The notes below the pieces were generated by a model. That model worked only from the letters and a program-made list of their open reading frames with translations. It searched no databases and was not told the origin of the DNA. Below, one piece after another: positions 24,459 to 33,565 of a DNA stretch of 64,000 bases. Source of the stretch: Aequorivita viscosa (GTDB lineage: Bacteria > Bacteroidota > Bacteroidia > Flavobacteriales > Flavobacteriaceae); assembly GCF_900106795.1 (NCBI RefSeq), contig NZ_FNNS01000011.1:47620-111619 (forward strand), given 5' to 3'. Both the position numbers and the translations under genes were made by a program. Positions within the stretch are counted from its first letter, which is position 1. Each line of letters begins with the position of its first letter.

Positions 24459-25706
24459 TTGTTTTTGGATAGCCCCACAAAAAGAAAACAATACGTGATA
24501 AAACCACCTATTCCCTCTGATGAAAAGCAACGCCTTGCAGCGGTGCGTTCATACCACCTTCTAGACACCCTTCCAGAGAAAGATTTTGATAATATAACAG
24601 CCCTAACTGCTAGTATTTGCGATACTCCCATAGCTTTAGTTACCCTATTGGATACGGACCGTAATTTTCTTAAATCTCATTACGGACTCGCATTTAATGA
24701 AGCGCCAAGGGATACTTCTTTTTGCGGACACGCTATTTTGGAAGAAACTGATGTATTTGTAGTTGAAGATGCGAGAATAGATCCTCGATTTGAGAAAAAT
24801 CCGCTTACAACCAATATGCAAGCTGTATTTTATGCAGGTGCCCGTTTGGTAAATTCTGATGGGTTTTCTTTAGGAACCCTTTGTGTATTCGATACCAAGC
24901 CAAGAACTATTACGTCTAAGCAACGAAGAGCGCTTACTGCACTCGCCTACCAAGTAGTAAACCTGTTTGAGGCAAGAAAGCACAACAGGATGTTGTTGGC
25001 AGCGCAAGAAGAGCTTAAAGAACGCAACGAAGAGCTTAAAAGTTTTGCAGGAATCGTTTCCCACGATATGAAAATGCCTTTGGCAAATATGATTATCACC
25101 TCCGATATGCTGCACGCAAAATACGGGAACGTTTTAGATGCACAAGCAAAAAAATACCTAGATTATATTAAACAGTCTTCATTTACTTTAAGCGAATATA
25201 TCTCTGGATTACTAGAACATTACGAAACAGACAAAACTATTTCTAGTATAGCAGAAACTTTTGACAGCCAAGACCTTATTGAAGAAATCATTGAGTTATT
25301 AAATATTAATATCGATTGTGAAATTAATCTTCCAGAGGAAAATATTGAAATGCAGGCCAATAAGTCGGCTCTAGAACAAATTTTCATCAATCTAGTAGGT
25401 AACAGTCTAAAGTATAACGATAAGGATAAGATAAAAATTGATATTGACTGCTTTGAAAAAGATGATGTTTATTATTTTTCGATTTCTGACAATGGAATGG
25501 GTATTCCTGAAGAAGAGTTAAGCAATATTTTTGACCTTTTCGGAACAATTGGAGTTCTTGATAGAAATGGGGTAAAAGGAAATGGCATTGGCCTTTCTAC
25601 AGTAAAGAAATTGATAACAAAATTGGGAGGGGAAATTGAAATTTTCTCAACTTTGGGAGTTGGTACTACTTTTAAGTTTTCTATTCAGAAAAAAATTATA
25701 GTTTAA
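24459..25706 (+). CDS. GAF-domain sensor histidine kinase
   Basis: A 415-aa soluble kinase. A GAF domain (about 25-165) includes SFCGHAIL and GARLVNSDGFSLGTLCVFD. A HisKA dimerisation helix carries the phosphoacceptor His near 202 in SHDMKMPLAN, and an HATPase domain follows, with N-box FINLVGNSLKYN and glycine boxes DNGMGIP and GNGIGLS. No membrane segment is present, so it senses a cytoplasmic signal. The frame lacks an ATG before the domain; TTG 24459, TTG 24465 or GTG 24495 are possible starts. No response regulator is adjacent; the one at 36.7 kb lacks its output domain. Confidence 0.9.
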   Translation: MFLDSPTKRKQYVIKPPIPSDEKQRLAAVRSYHLLDTLPEKDFDNITALTASICDTPIALVTLLDTDRNFLKSHYGLAFNEAPRDTSFCGHAILEETDVFVVEDARIDPRFEKNPLTTNMQAVFYAGARLVNSDGFSLGTLCVFDTKPRTITSKQRRALTALAYQVVNLFEARKHNRMLLAAQEELKERNEELKSFAGIVSHDMKMPLANMIITSDMLHAKYGNVLDAQAKKYLDYIKQSSFTLSEYISGLLEHYETDKTISSIAETFDSQDLIEEIIELLNINIDCEINLPEENIEMQANKSALEQIFINLVGNSLKYNDKDKIKIDIDCFEKDDVYYFSISDNGMGIPEEELSNIFDLFGTIGVLDRNGVKGNGIGLSTVKKLITKLGGEIEIFSTLGVGTTFKFSIQKKIIV

Positions 25707-25731
25707 GGTAATCCCGTTTATGTACTTCGGA

Positions 25732-25764
25732 TTTGATATTATTACATAACCTTTTTTATCTTTG
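25732..25764 (+). promoter_or_regulatory. Promoter of the BatA-like gene
   Basis: TTTG (25732-25735) and TATCTTTG (25757-25764) are separated by 21 bases, matching the -33/-7 pattern of Bacteroidota sigma-ABfr promoters. The ATG follows 16 bases later. Confidence 0.75.
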
Positions 25765-25780
25765 AAAAATAATCTTAGGA

Positions 25781-27703
25781 ATGCTGTTCAAATACCCAGA
25801 AGTTCTATACGCCCTCTTTTTACTTCTCATCCCGATATTTATTCACCTATTCCAACTTAGGCGCTTTCAACGCGTTGAATTTACCAATGTTGCTTTTTTA
25901 AGAAAAGTAACCATTCAAACCCGAAAAAGTTCCACAATTAAAAAATGGCTAATCCTACTAATGAGGCTTTTTGCGCTTGCCTGTATCATTATTGCATTTG
26001 CTCAACCCTTTACAGCCTCCAAAACCGCTTTAAATTCGAAAAAAGAAACCGTTATCTATATTGATAATTCCTTTAGTATGCAAGCCAAAGGAAGTAGCGG
26101 CAGTTTACTTGATAGAGCCGTACAAGACCTTTTTGATAAAGCCGGACAAACGGAAAAATTAACTTGGTTTTCAAACGATTCCGAACGACTAAACAGTTCT
26201 TCGCAAGACTTTAAAAACGAAATTCTCGCTGTTGGGTACTCTCAAAATCAATTGGCGCCATCACAAGTATTAATGAAAGCCGATCAACTTTTCTCTCAAG
26301 AAAAGGATGTTTTAAAACAATTAATCTTTATTTCCGATTTTCAACAAAAAGAAGCTTTTCCAGACATATCTCAAAATATTAAAGTAGATGCTGTACAGGT
26401 AGCCCCTGTAAAGGCTACAAATATTACCATAGACAGTGTTTTCGTTGTTTCAAAAAATGCCACAACAACTCAGTTGCAGGTAAATGTTTCAAAACAAGGC
26501 GATGCGATTTCAGAAGTGCCTATTTCGCTTTTTAATAATGGCAAACTAACTGCAAAAACAGCCGTAGATTTATCTCAAAATTCGACTGGTACAATCACTT
26601 TCGACATAGACGCTTCTGAAACATTTAATGGCAAATTGGAGCTTTCCGAGGTCAATATGCCATTCGACAATAGTTTATTTTTCAGTATAAACAGACCAGA
26701 AAAAATTAAGGTTTTAGCCATTAATGGAGCAGATGGTAATTTCCTACAACGCCTATTTGAAAAGGAACGTTTCCTATTTAAACAACAAACATTTAAAACG
26801 CTGGATTACAATCAGATTCCCGATCAGAATTTCATTGTTTTGAATCAATTACAAGATATTCCAAACTCATTAGCAACAGCTTTAAAGTCCTTTAGTGATG
26901 CTGGTGGTAGCGTATTGATAATTCCATCGCGCGACGCTGTTTTGAACAGTTACAACAGCTTTCTTGCTATGATGAATATAGGGGTGTTTTCGGAAGCACT
27001 GCAACAAGAAAAAAAGATTACCAAAATTGTTTTTTCTCATCCGTTGTTTCAAGGCGTATTCGAAAAAGAAGTAGTGAATTTTCAATATCCAAAGGTCAAT
27101 TCTATTTACGGTATTAAAACCACGGCTGCCCCTGCCCTAATTTTTGAAGACTTACGGCCTTTTTTACTTCAGAAGGATAAAACCTATTTATTCACCGCTG
27201 CTATAGACACCGAAAACTCCAATTTTATAAATTCACCTTTAGTCGTGCCAACTATTTACAATATGGGCTTGCAGAGTTTACCTTTGCCTAATTTGTACTA
27301 TGTAATTGGAGGTCAAAATACATTTGGCGTGCCAGTGCAATTGGGCCCAGACCAAATATTGGCAATGAAAGACAGCATTTCTCAATTTATTCCAAGACAA
27401 CAAACCAAAGCGAATCACGTGCTAATTACGACAATCGACGAACCTAAAAAAGCCGGTAGTTATGAATTAGTTCGGGACAATGAAGTTTTACAAACAGTGA
27501 GTTATAATTACTCTAGGAACGAAAGCAAATTAAACTATTTGAATGCTGCAGACTGGGAAGGTGCTAATTTACACAATTCGATTAACGATCTGTTCGATTC
27601 ACTTTCAGAAGCGAATGCAATCAATAGTTTCTGGAAATGGTTTGTTATTTTTGCATTGTTCTTTTTACTTTGTGAAATGCTCATTTTAAAGTTTTTGAAA
27701 TAA
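25781..27703 (+). CDS. BatA-like membrane protein
   Basis: A 640-aa protein with the BatA/aerotolerance N-terminal region: two membrane helices (about 5-24 and 57-77) flanking the conserved FQLRRFQRVEFTNVAFLRKV. A degenerate VWA-like domain follows, in which TVIYIDNSFSMQAKG takes the DxSxS position as DNSFS. A large extracytoplasmic region and a final membrane helix (about 617-637) complete it. Homologues occur in Bacteroidota next to dihydroorotase-like genes. A scaffold or stress role is generally presumed but not shown. Confidence 0.88.
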   Translation: MLFKYPEVLYALFLLLIPIFIHLFQLRRFQRVEFTNVAFLRKVTIQTRKSSTIKKWLILLMRLFALACIIIAFAQPFTASKTALNSKKETVIYIDNSFSMQAKGSSGSLLDRAVQDLFDKAGQTEKLTWFSNDSERLNSSSQDFKNEILAVGYSQNQLAPSQVLMKADQLFSQEKDVLKQLIFISDFQQKEAFPDISQNIKVDAVQVAPVKATNITIDSVFVVSKNATTTQLQVNVSKQGDAISEVPISLFNNGKLTAKTAVDLSQNSTGTITFDIDASETFNGKLELSEVNMPFDNSLFFSINRPEKIKVLAINGADGNFLQRLFEKERFLFKQQTFKTLDYNQIPDQNFIVLNQLQDIPNSLATALKSFSDAGGSVLIIPSRDAVLNSYNSFLAMMNIGVFSEALQQEKKITKIVFSHPLFQGVFEKEVVNFQYPKVNSIYGIKTTAAPALIFEDLRPFLLQKDKTYLFTAAIDTENSNFINSPLVVPTIYNMGLQSLPLPNLYYVIGGQNTFGVPVQLGPDQILAMKDSISQFIPRQQTKANHVLITTIDEPKKAGSYELVRDNEVLQTVSYNYSRNESKLNYLNAADWEGANLHNSINDLFDSLSEANAINSFWKWFVIFALFFLLCEMLILKFLK

Positions 27704-27818
27704 GTTACAAGTAAGCTTGTACTTGTTTCGTATGAACGGATTAATTTGTTGAATTTCGAGATAATTGAGAATCAATTCCACCGAGTTAAGGCCTTCTAAA
27801 TTGATATAGAATAGTTAT

Positions 27819-29075
27819 ATGAAAATAGTATTAAAATCCGCAACTATAGTCGATTCCTCGTCAGCCCACCACGGAAAACAGCGTGATGTTCTAATTGTGA
27901 ATGGTACAATTGAGAAAATAGCCAACTCAATTCCTGCAGCAGATGGCATAAAGGAAATTTCCTTGAAAAACCTTCATATTTCACAAGGTTGGTTCGATAG
28001 CAGTGTTTCATTTGGCGAACCTGGATTTGAAGAGCGCGAGAATATTGATAACGGTTTAAAAACTGCGGCTTATAGCGGTTTTACAAGCGTTGCGGTAAAT
28101 TCAAATAGTTATCCCGTTGCAGATAGCAAAGGGCATATAAAATTTCTTAAATCGAAAGCCGAAAACAATGCTGTAAACCTTTACCCTATTGGCGCTCTTA
28201 CATTTGGCGGCAAAGGCATTGATTTAGCAGAATTGTACGATATGAAAAGCGAAGGCGCCATATCATTTTACGATTATAAAAACCCAATTGCCAATGCAAA
28301 CTTATTAAAAATTGCACTACAATATTGCCAAGGTTTCGACGGCCTGGTTCAATCGTTTCCTTTTGAAAAATCAGTTGCCCGAAACGGCGTGGTTAATGAA
28401 GAATTAAGCGGAACACGTCTTGGGTTAAAAGGAATTCCAGCACTTTCAGAAGAACTCCAGATTATCCGAGATTTGTACATTTTGGAATATACAGGCGGGA
28501 AACTTCATATTCCTACCATTTCAACTAAAAAGTCTGTTGCGCTAATTAAAGATGCTAAGAAAAAAGGATTAAATGTAAGTTGCAGCGTTTCAATTTTTAA
28601 TCTTGTATTGACAGATAGCGTTTTGGAAGATTTTGATACAAACTACAAACTCCTCCCTCCTTTGCGCACCAATGAAGATGTTAAGGCTTTGATTAAAGGC
28701 CTTAAGGATGGCACCATCGATGGCGTTACAAGCGATCACAATCCTTTAGATGTGGAACGGAAAAATGTAGAATTTGACAGAGCTGACTTTGGTAGCATCG
28801 GACTAGAAAGTTGTTTTGGAGCGCTCAACAATATTTTGGGAGTTGATAAAACCATAACAGCACTTACAAGATTAAAAGGTGTATTTGGTATTCCTGAGGT
28901 GAAAATTGAAGAAGGTAAAATTGCCGAACTTACACTTTTTACTCCCGATGAAACTTGGACGTTTACTAAAGATGATATAACCTCTACTTCAAAAAACGCT
29001 GCCCTTCTAGGAGCAAAATTAAAAGGAAAGGCGTACGGAATAATTTCAAATAATAACTTGGTTTTAAACACATAA
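27819..29075 (+). CDS. Dihydroorotase-like amidohydrolase with lost metal site
   Basis: A 418-aa protein of the type I dihydroorotase family. The N-terminal metal motif is degenerate: where active enzymes have DxHxHxRxPG, this protein has FDSSVSFGEPG (Asp60, Ser62, Ser64), so both histidines are gone. The later TSDHNPLD motif is kept, and CSVSIFNL replaces the CExTPHHL type, losing another His. It is therefore probably catalytically inactive, like the PyrC' pseudo-dihydroorotases that serve as structural partners of aspartate transcarbamoylase. A separate active enzyme should exist elsewhere in the genome. It overlaps the next gene as TAATG. Confidence 0.85.
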   Translation: MKIVLKSATIVDSSSAHHGKQRDVLIVNGTIEKIANSIPAADGIKEISLKNLHISQGWFDSSVSFGEPGFEERENIDNGLKTAAYSGFTSVAVNSNSYPVADSKGHIKFLKSKAENNAVNLYPIGALTFGGKGIDLAELYDMKSEGAISFYDYKNPIANANLLKIALQYCQGFDGLVQSFPFEKSVARNGVVNEELSGTRLGLKGIPALSEELQIIRDLYILEYTGGKLHIPTISTKKSVALIKDAKKKGLNVSCSVSIFNLVLTDSVLEDFDTNYKLLPPLRTNEDVKALIKGLKDGTIDGVTSDHNPLDVERKNVEFDRADFGSIGLESCFGALNNILGVDKTITALTRLKGVFGIPEVKIEEGKIAELTLFTPDETWTFTKDDITSTSKNAALLGAKLKGKAYGIISNNNLVLNT

Positions 29076-29395
29076 TGAAGAACTCCCTTTCAGGAAAATC
29101 GACCGCTTTGATTGCTTATGCACCGTTCGTCGGATTTTTTATAGCATTTTTTCTAAATGAAGATAAACGTGACCCTTTTGTTACTTGGCACGTTAAAAAT
29201 ATGTTTGGGATATTTCTGCTATTTGTTTCTGCAATGGTAGTGCAATCAGCAATCGATTATACAGTTGGAGATTTACTTTGGGTTGTATGCTTTATTCTTT
29301 GGGTATACTGTGGGATTCAAGCCTATAGAGGGCAAACCAAAGGAATTCCTTTTTTAAGTGAAAAGTTTCAAAAATGGTTTTCTTTTTTGAACTAA
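29075..29395 (+). CDS. DUF4870/Tic20-like small membrane protein
   Basis: A 106-aa protein with three hydrophobic helices and the family-like segment DPFVTWHVKNMFGIFLL between the first and second. Termini are basic. It overlaps the dihydroorotase-like gene by one base, so the two are translationally coupled. Function is unknown. Confidence 0.75.
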   Translation: MKNSLSGKSTALIAYAPFVGFFIAFFLNEDKRDPFVTWHVKNMFGIFLLFVSAMVVQSAIDYTVGDLLWVVCFILWVYCGIQAYRGQTKGIPFLSEKFQKWFSFLN

Positions 29396-29484
29396 GGATG
29401 CATATCTCAATTTAAACACTTCAATTTTTTTAGACTATTAACAAATAAGACCGAATGTGAAAGGTCTTGCTTATTTTTGCTTTT

Positions 29485-30141
29485 ATGGAAAAGAAAAAAC
29501 TACAATTAGAACACAATTATAGAGCAGCGCAAAATCCGTCAGGAAAACCGCCAGCTATAATTATGCTACACGGATTTGGCAGCGACGAGAACGATTTGTT
29601 TTCATTTGCAAGCGAATTACCCAGCCAATATGCAATCTTCTCTTTAAAGGCCCCTATCAAGCTGCAACCATACGGAAATGCGTGGTACAACATCTATTTT
29701 GACAATTCACAAGGCAAATTTAGCGACGATGAACAAGCAATTGAATCGCGAGAGTTAGTTTCAAAGTGTATCGATGAAATTATAGAAAAATATCAAGTGG
29801 ATAAAAACAATATTACACTCTTAGGATTCAGTCAGGGTACAATTTTGAGTTTTTCGGTTGCTTTAAGCTATCCAGAAAAAGTTAAAAATGTGATTGGACT
29901 AAGCGGCTATATAAATGAAGAAATATTGAAGTCTGGCTATGAGAACAACGACTTCAGTAATTTAAACGTATATACTTCGCACGGCACTGTAGATCAGGTT
30001 ATCCCTGTGCAATGGGCTCAGAGAACAAAACCTTTTTTGGAAAACTTAAATATTGATTGCAAATATTCTGAATTTCCTGTCGGTCACGGTGTAGCACCTC
30101 AGAACTTTCAGGAGCTTAAAGAATGGCTGGCCAAGCACTAG
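29485..30141 (+). CDS. Carboxylesterase/lysophospholipase-type alpha/beta hydrolase
   Basis: A 218-aa serine hydrolase of the phospholipase/carboxylesterase family. The oxyanion motif is LHGFGSDENDL, the nucleophile lies in LGFSQGTI, the Asp in GTVDQVIPV and the His in VGHGVAP. The start MEKKKLQLEH (29485) fits the family better than the upstream in-frame ATG at 29467. TATTTTTG at 29472-29479 lies only 5 bases before this ATG; if used, the transcript would be nearly leaderless. No signal peptide, so the enzyme is cytoplasmic. Confidence 0.9.
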   Translation: MEKKKLQLEHNYRAAQNPSGKPPAIIMLHGFGSDENDLFSFASELPSQYAIFSLKAPIKLQPYGNAWYNIYFDNSQGKFSDDEQAIESRELVSKCIDEIIEKYQVDKNNITLLGFSQGTILSFSVALSYPEKVKNVIGLSGYINEEILKSGYENNDFSNLNVYTSHGTVDQVIPVQWAQRTKPFLENLNIDCKYSEFPVGHGVAPQNFQELKEWLAKH

Positions 30142-30217
30142 CAGTACTATTAGGTTTCGGAAATTGTAATTGAGATTGTTATATTTACTTCTCATATATT
30201 TCGAAACCTAATCCTCT

Positions 30218-30712
30218 TTAATTTGGATATATCAAGGAAGCTATTGTATTCAAAGTTAATTCTTCGTCTTTACTAATAGAATATTCTAGTACCATTTCGC
30301 CCCAATATGTGCCATCGGTGAAGTCTGCTAAAATCCATTTGTGGTTTAAAAACTTCACTTTATTAACTTTCATGTCACCATTCATTCCAGCAAAAGGGAC
30401 TAACGGATTATTGCCTTTCAGCGCATTTTGATCGTAAATTTGATTGGAAACGAGCGCTTCTATATCGGCAGCATCATATCCAAAACTCTCTAAGTATGTC
30501 ATTGCATTTTCATTTCCAAGCAATGTAAAATAGTTTAGGTCGTTGTTTTTTTCCTTCAACTCTGCAATGGTCTTTTCAGCATTTTCAACCTTAGCCCTTA
30601 GATTTTCAATTTTCATTTCTTGGGCTTCAAAAATGGTTTTTTCGTTCATATACTGAAAAATTATCAGCAGGAGCGTAAAAAGGAATAAATAAAGAAATAT
30701 CTGACGTCTCAT
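30218..30712 (-). CDS. Membrane-anchored coiled-coil protein, unknown function
   Basis: A 164-aa protein with one N-terminal membrane helix (IFLYLFLFTLLLIIFQYM), a coiled coil at about 24-60 (EAQEMKIENLRAKVENAEKT) and a C-terminal beta-rich domain (about 95-164) with YWGEMVLEYSIS. The layout suggests a bitopic protein with its globular part in the periplasm. It starts 2 bases after the MBL hydrolase stop, so the two are coupled. I do not recognise a named family with certainty. Confidence 0.75.
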   Translation of the reverse strand: MRRQIFLYLFLFTLLLIIFQYMNEKTIFEAQEMKIENLRAKVENAEKTIAELKEKNNDLNYFTLLGNENAMTYLESFGYDAADIEALVSNQIYDQNALKGNNPLVPFAGMNGDMKVNKVKFLNHKWILADFTDGTYWGEMVLEYSISKDEELTLNTIASLIYPN

Positions 30713-30714
30713 TC

Positions 30715-31491
30715 TTAAATAGTTATAGTTAGTGTATCGTATGCAAGATGTACATTTTCTGGAAGCTTTTTCTCAACTTCTTCATGAAAACCCATAAGGT
30801 GACTAATATGCGTTAAATAGGCTTTTTTAGGTTTCACTTTATCAATAAAATCGAGTGCTTCGGATAAGGTAAAATGCGAATAGTGGGGTTCTTCCCGTAA
30901 TGCGTTAATAACCAGCACATCGGTTCCTTTAACTTTTTCAATTTCTTCGGGAACAATTGTTTTTACATCTGTTAAATAGGTGAAATTATCTATTCGAAAG
31001 CCTAAAACAGGCAATTTGTCGTGATAGGCTTCAATGGTAACAATTGTTTTGCCACCAATGGTAAAAATTGAGTTTTTATCTATTTCTATTTCTTCTATAT
31101 CGGGGGCGCCGGGATATTTGTTTTCCTTGGTAAAAACGTATTCAAAGCGTTGGTGAAGCGCTTTAAAAACTCGTTTATGGGCATAAAAAGCCATTTTGCC
31201 CTGCATAAAGTTGAAAGGCCGTATGTCGTCTATTCCAGCCGTATGGTCGCTGTGTTCGTGTGTTAGCAGTATTGCATCAACTTTTGTCACATTTTCACGC
31301 AACATTTGCTGTCTAAAGTCAGGACCACAATCGATTACACAAGAATAATTATTCCAACGAACCCAAACTGAAACACGCAAACGCTTGTCTTTAGGATCGT
31401 TGCTCTTACAAACGGGGTGGTTGCTTCCAATTACGGGAATACCTTGAGAGGTTCCTGTGCCAAGAAATGTTACTTTAATTTTCGAGTTCAT
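30715..31491 (-). CDS. MBL-fold metallohydrolase (PhnP/RNase Z-like group)
   Basis: A 258-aa metallo-beta-lactamase-fold hydrolase. It has the N-terminal FLGTGTSQGIPVIG, the metal motif LTHEHSDHTAGIDDIRPFN, then YLTDVKT and the C-terminal LTHISHLMGFH. These match the phosphodiesterase-like branch (PhnP, RNase Z) rather than beta-lactamases. The physiological substrate is unknown; a cyclic phosphodiester is plausible. It is cotranscribed with the coiled-coil gene downstream. Confidence 0.85.
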   Translation of the reverse strand: MNSKIKVTFLGTGTSQGIPVIGSNHPVCKSNDPKDKRLRVSVWVRWNNYSCVIDCGPDFRQQMLRENVTKVDAILLTHEHSDHTAGIDDIRPFNFMQGKMAFYAHKRVFKALHQRFEYVFTKENKYPGAPDIEEIEIDKNSIFTIGGKTIVTIEAYHDKLPVLGFRIDNFTYLTDVKTIVPEEIEKVKGTDVLVINALREEPHYSHFTLSEALDFIDKVKPKKAYLTHISHLMGFHEEVEKKLPENVHLAYDTLTITI

Positions 31492-31607
31492 CTGCATTTA
31501 AGGTTTACAATTCGTAAAAAAGATTGAACGCTATTCAGAAAGATTTCGAATGTATTAGAAAGGAATAAATTTACTGGTCTCATTCCCGCAAAAATAAAGT
31601 TATTTTT

Positions 31608-31637
31608 TTTGTTTGCCTACGCTATTCACTACCTTTG
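31608..31637 (+). promoter_or_regulatory. Promoter of the 484-aa unknown gene
   Basis: TTTG (31608-31611) and TACCTTTG (31630-31637) with an 18-base gap fit the Bacteroidota promoter pattern; the ATG at 31662 follows 24 bases later. This places the start at 31662 rather than at the in-frame ATG 31635, which would lie inside the -7 element. Confidence 0.75.
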
Positions 31638-31661
31638 TTAGCGATAAAACGGAACACTACT

Positions 31662-33116
31662 ATGCCCAATACGATAATAGGAGATAAGGAATTTCAGGAA
31701 ATTCCCTCCATAAAAAGTAAGGCTTTAAGAATCAATCTGAACGAGAACATTTACGGTAGTTTTGCCGAGATTGGTGCCGGGCAGGAAACAGTGCGTAATT
31801 TTTTTAGAGTTGGGGGTGCTTCTGGTACCATCGCGAAGACCATGTCTGCTTACGGCAAAGACTTCAGCGATGCCATTTATGGAGTCGAGGATGATGGAAG
31901 ATATGTTACTGAAGCAAGGCTTACTAAGATGCTCTCTCACGAAATTAATCTTATCGAAGAGCGAATTAATCGTGAAACCAATCCGAATAAATTGTTTTTT
32001 TCGTATGCAAATACGGTTACAACAATAGATTTTGCTAAGCAATACAAAGGCCATGGTTGGGTTGGAATACGTTATCAGGTTGATCCTAATGAAGATTATA
32101 ATGAAATAACGCTTCATATACGTTTTCACCAAAATGATGCACAGCTTCAACAAATTACCTTAGGAATTTTAGGCGTAAACTTGATTTATGGTGCATATTA
32201 CAAATACGATCATCCAAAGAAATTACTTAGGTACCTCTACGATCACATCGATAAAGATTCGTTAGAAATAGATACAATCAACTTTTCCGGCCCCCGTTTT
32301 AAAGATGTTGATAACCGATTAATGAGTCTTCAACTTATTAAAAATGGTATGACCGATGCTGTAATGTTTGGACCTGACGGCTATAATATTCTTCCAGCAA
32401 AAATTCTTTATAAAAAGAATATACTTGCTTTTAGAGGCAGTTTTAGACCTGTAACCAATGTAAATATTGATATGTACGAACAGGCCTATGAGTTATTTCT
32501 ATTGGAAAACAGGGTTAAAGAAGAACGAACAGAGGTGATTTTTGAAATAACCCTTTCAAATTTAAGGGCTACAGGCGAAATTGACGAAGAAGACTTTCTG
32601 GATCGTGCAAAACTACTCTGTAATCTGGGTCATACAGTGATGATATCAAATTTTCAAGAATATTATCGATTGGTTGAATATTTTGCGCGCTACACAAAAA
32701 TGCGAATGGGTCTGGCCATGGGCGTTAATAACCTAATCGATATTTTTGACGAAAAGTACTATCGCCATTTAAGCGGTGGTATTTTAGAAGCTTTTGGAAA
32801 ACTATTTTACAAAGATCTAAAAGTGTACCTCTACCCTATGAAAGATTTAAAAACAGGGGAATATATAAATAGCAAAAACTTGAAGGTTCATCCACGAATG
32901 AAGGAACTCTACAAGTTTTTTAAATACAACGGTAGGCTTGTTGATATTGCCGACTACAACCCTGAATTTCTGGATATATTTTCGCGCGACGTTCTTCTTA
33001 AAATTGAAAAAGATGACGACGGTTGGGAAAAAATGCTGCCAGAAGGTGTTTCGGAAATCATTAAAAGTAAAAAGCTATTCAATTACCGCCGTTCGCTTAA
33101 AGATATTGGAAACTAA
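31662..33116 (+). CDS. Large conserved-looking cytosolic protein of unknown function
   Basis: A 484-aa protein beginning MPNTIIGDKEFQEIPSIKS. Distinctive parts are the N-terminal EIGAGQETVRNFFRVGGASG (about 37-56), a central GPDGYNILPAKILYKKN and a helical C-terminus ending KKLFNYRR. There is no signal peptide and no long hydrophobic helix, so it is cytosolic. Relatives in Flavobacteriaceae are, as I recall, sometimes labelled TonB-dependent receptor, but nothing here supports an outer-membrane barrel. It has its own strong promoter and overlaps the convergent bcp stop by 4 bases. Confidence 0.8.
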   Translation: MPNTIIGDKEFQEIPSIKSKALRINLNENIYGSFAEIGAGQETVRNFFRVGGASGTIAKTMSAYGKDFSDAIYGVEDDGRYVTEARLTKMLSHEINLIEERINRETNPNKLFFSYANTVTTIDFAKQYKGHGWVGIRYQVDPNEDYNEITLHIRFHQNDAQLQQITLGILGVNLIYGAYYKYDHPKKLLRYLYDHIDKDSLEIDTINFSGPRFKDVDNRLMSLQLIKNGMTDAVMFGPDGYNILPAKILYKKNILAFRGSFRPVTNVNIDMYEQAYELFLLENRVKEERTEVIFEITLSNLRATGEIDEEDFLDRAKLLCNLGHTVMISNFQEYYRLVEYFARYTKMRMGLAMGVNNLIDIFDEKYYRHLSGGILEAFGKLFYKDLKVYLYPMKDLKTGEYINSKNLKVHPRMKELYKFFKYNGRLVDIADYNPEFLDIFSRDVLLKIEKDDDGWEKMLPEGVSEIIKSKKLFNYRRSLKDIGN

Positions 33117-33565
33117 TCCAATATCTGTGCAGCGTGATCCTTGGTTTTTACTTTCTCAATAACACGTTCTACAATACCTGTTTCGTCTATTATAAACGTC
33201 ATACGATGAATTCCGTCGTACGTTTTCCCCATAAACTTCTTTGGCCCCCAAACCCCAAACGCATTGAGCACTTCTTTATTTTCATCGGCCAATAAAGGGA
33301 ATGGAAGTTTGTGTTTCTCTTTAAAGTTTTTCTGACGCTTTTCACTGTCGGCACTTACGCCTAAAAGCTCGTAACCTTGTTTTTGAAGTTCTTCATAATT
33401 GTCACGAAGGTTACAAACTTCATTTGTACAACCTGGGGTACTAGCTTTTGGATAGAAAAAAACAATCCATTTTTTACCTTTATAATCTTCAGAACTGATA
33501 CTGTTTCCGTCTTGGTCGTTAACTTTGAAATTTGGTACCTTGTCGCCTGATTTTAATGTTTGCAT
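33113..33565 (-). CDS. bcp: Thioredoxin-dependent thiol peroxidase (BCP/PrxQ peroxiredoxin)
   Basis: A 150-aa peroxiredoxin reducing hydrogen and organic peroxides. The active site is FYPKASTPGCTNEVCNLRD, with peroxidatic Cys (GCT) and resolving Cys five residues later (VCN), the atypical 2-Cys BCP arrangement. The start MQTLKSGDKVP (33565) is the family start; the in-frame ATG at 33643 would extend into nth. It is divergent from nth over a 31-base spacer. Confidence 0.95.
   Translation of the reverse strand: MQTLKSGDKVPNFKVNDQDGNSISSEDYKGKKWIVFFYPKASTPGCTNEVCNLRDNYEELQKQGYELLGVSADSEKRQKNFKEKHKLPFPLLADENKEVLNAFGVWGPKKFMGKTYDGIHRMTFIIDETGIVERVIEKVKTKDHAAQILD

Noticed and set aside
29472-29479. 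TATTTTTG as promoter of the esterase gene
   Set aside because: It lies only 5 bases before the ATG and would give a leaderless transcript; kept as a remark rather than a feature.
31662-33116. TonB-dependent receptor
   Set aside because: No signal peptide, plug domain or beta-barrel pattern; the protein reads as soluble and cytoplasmic.
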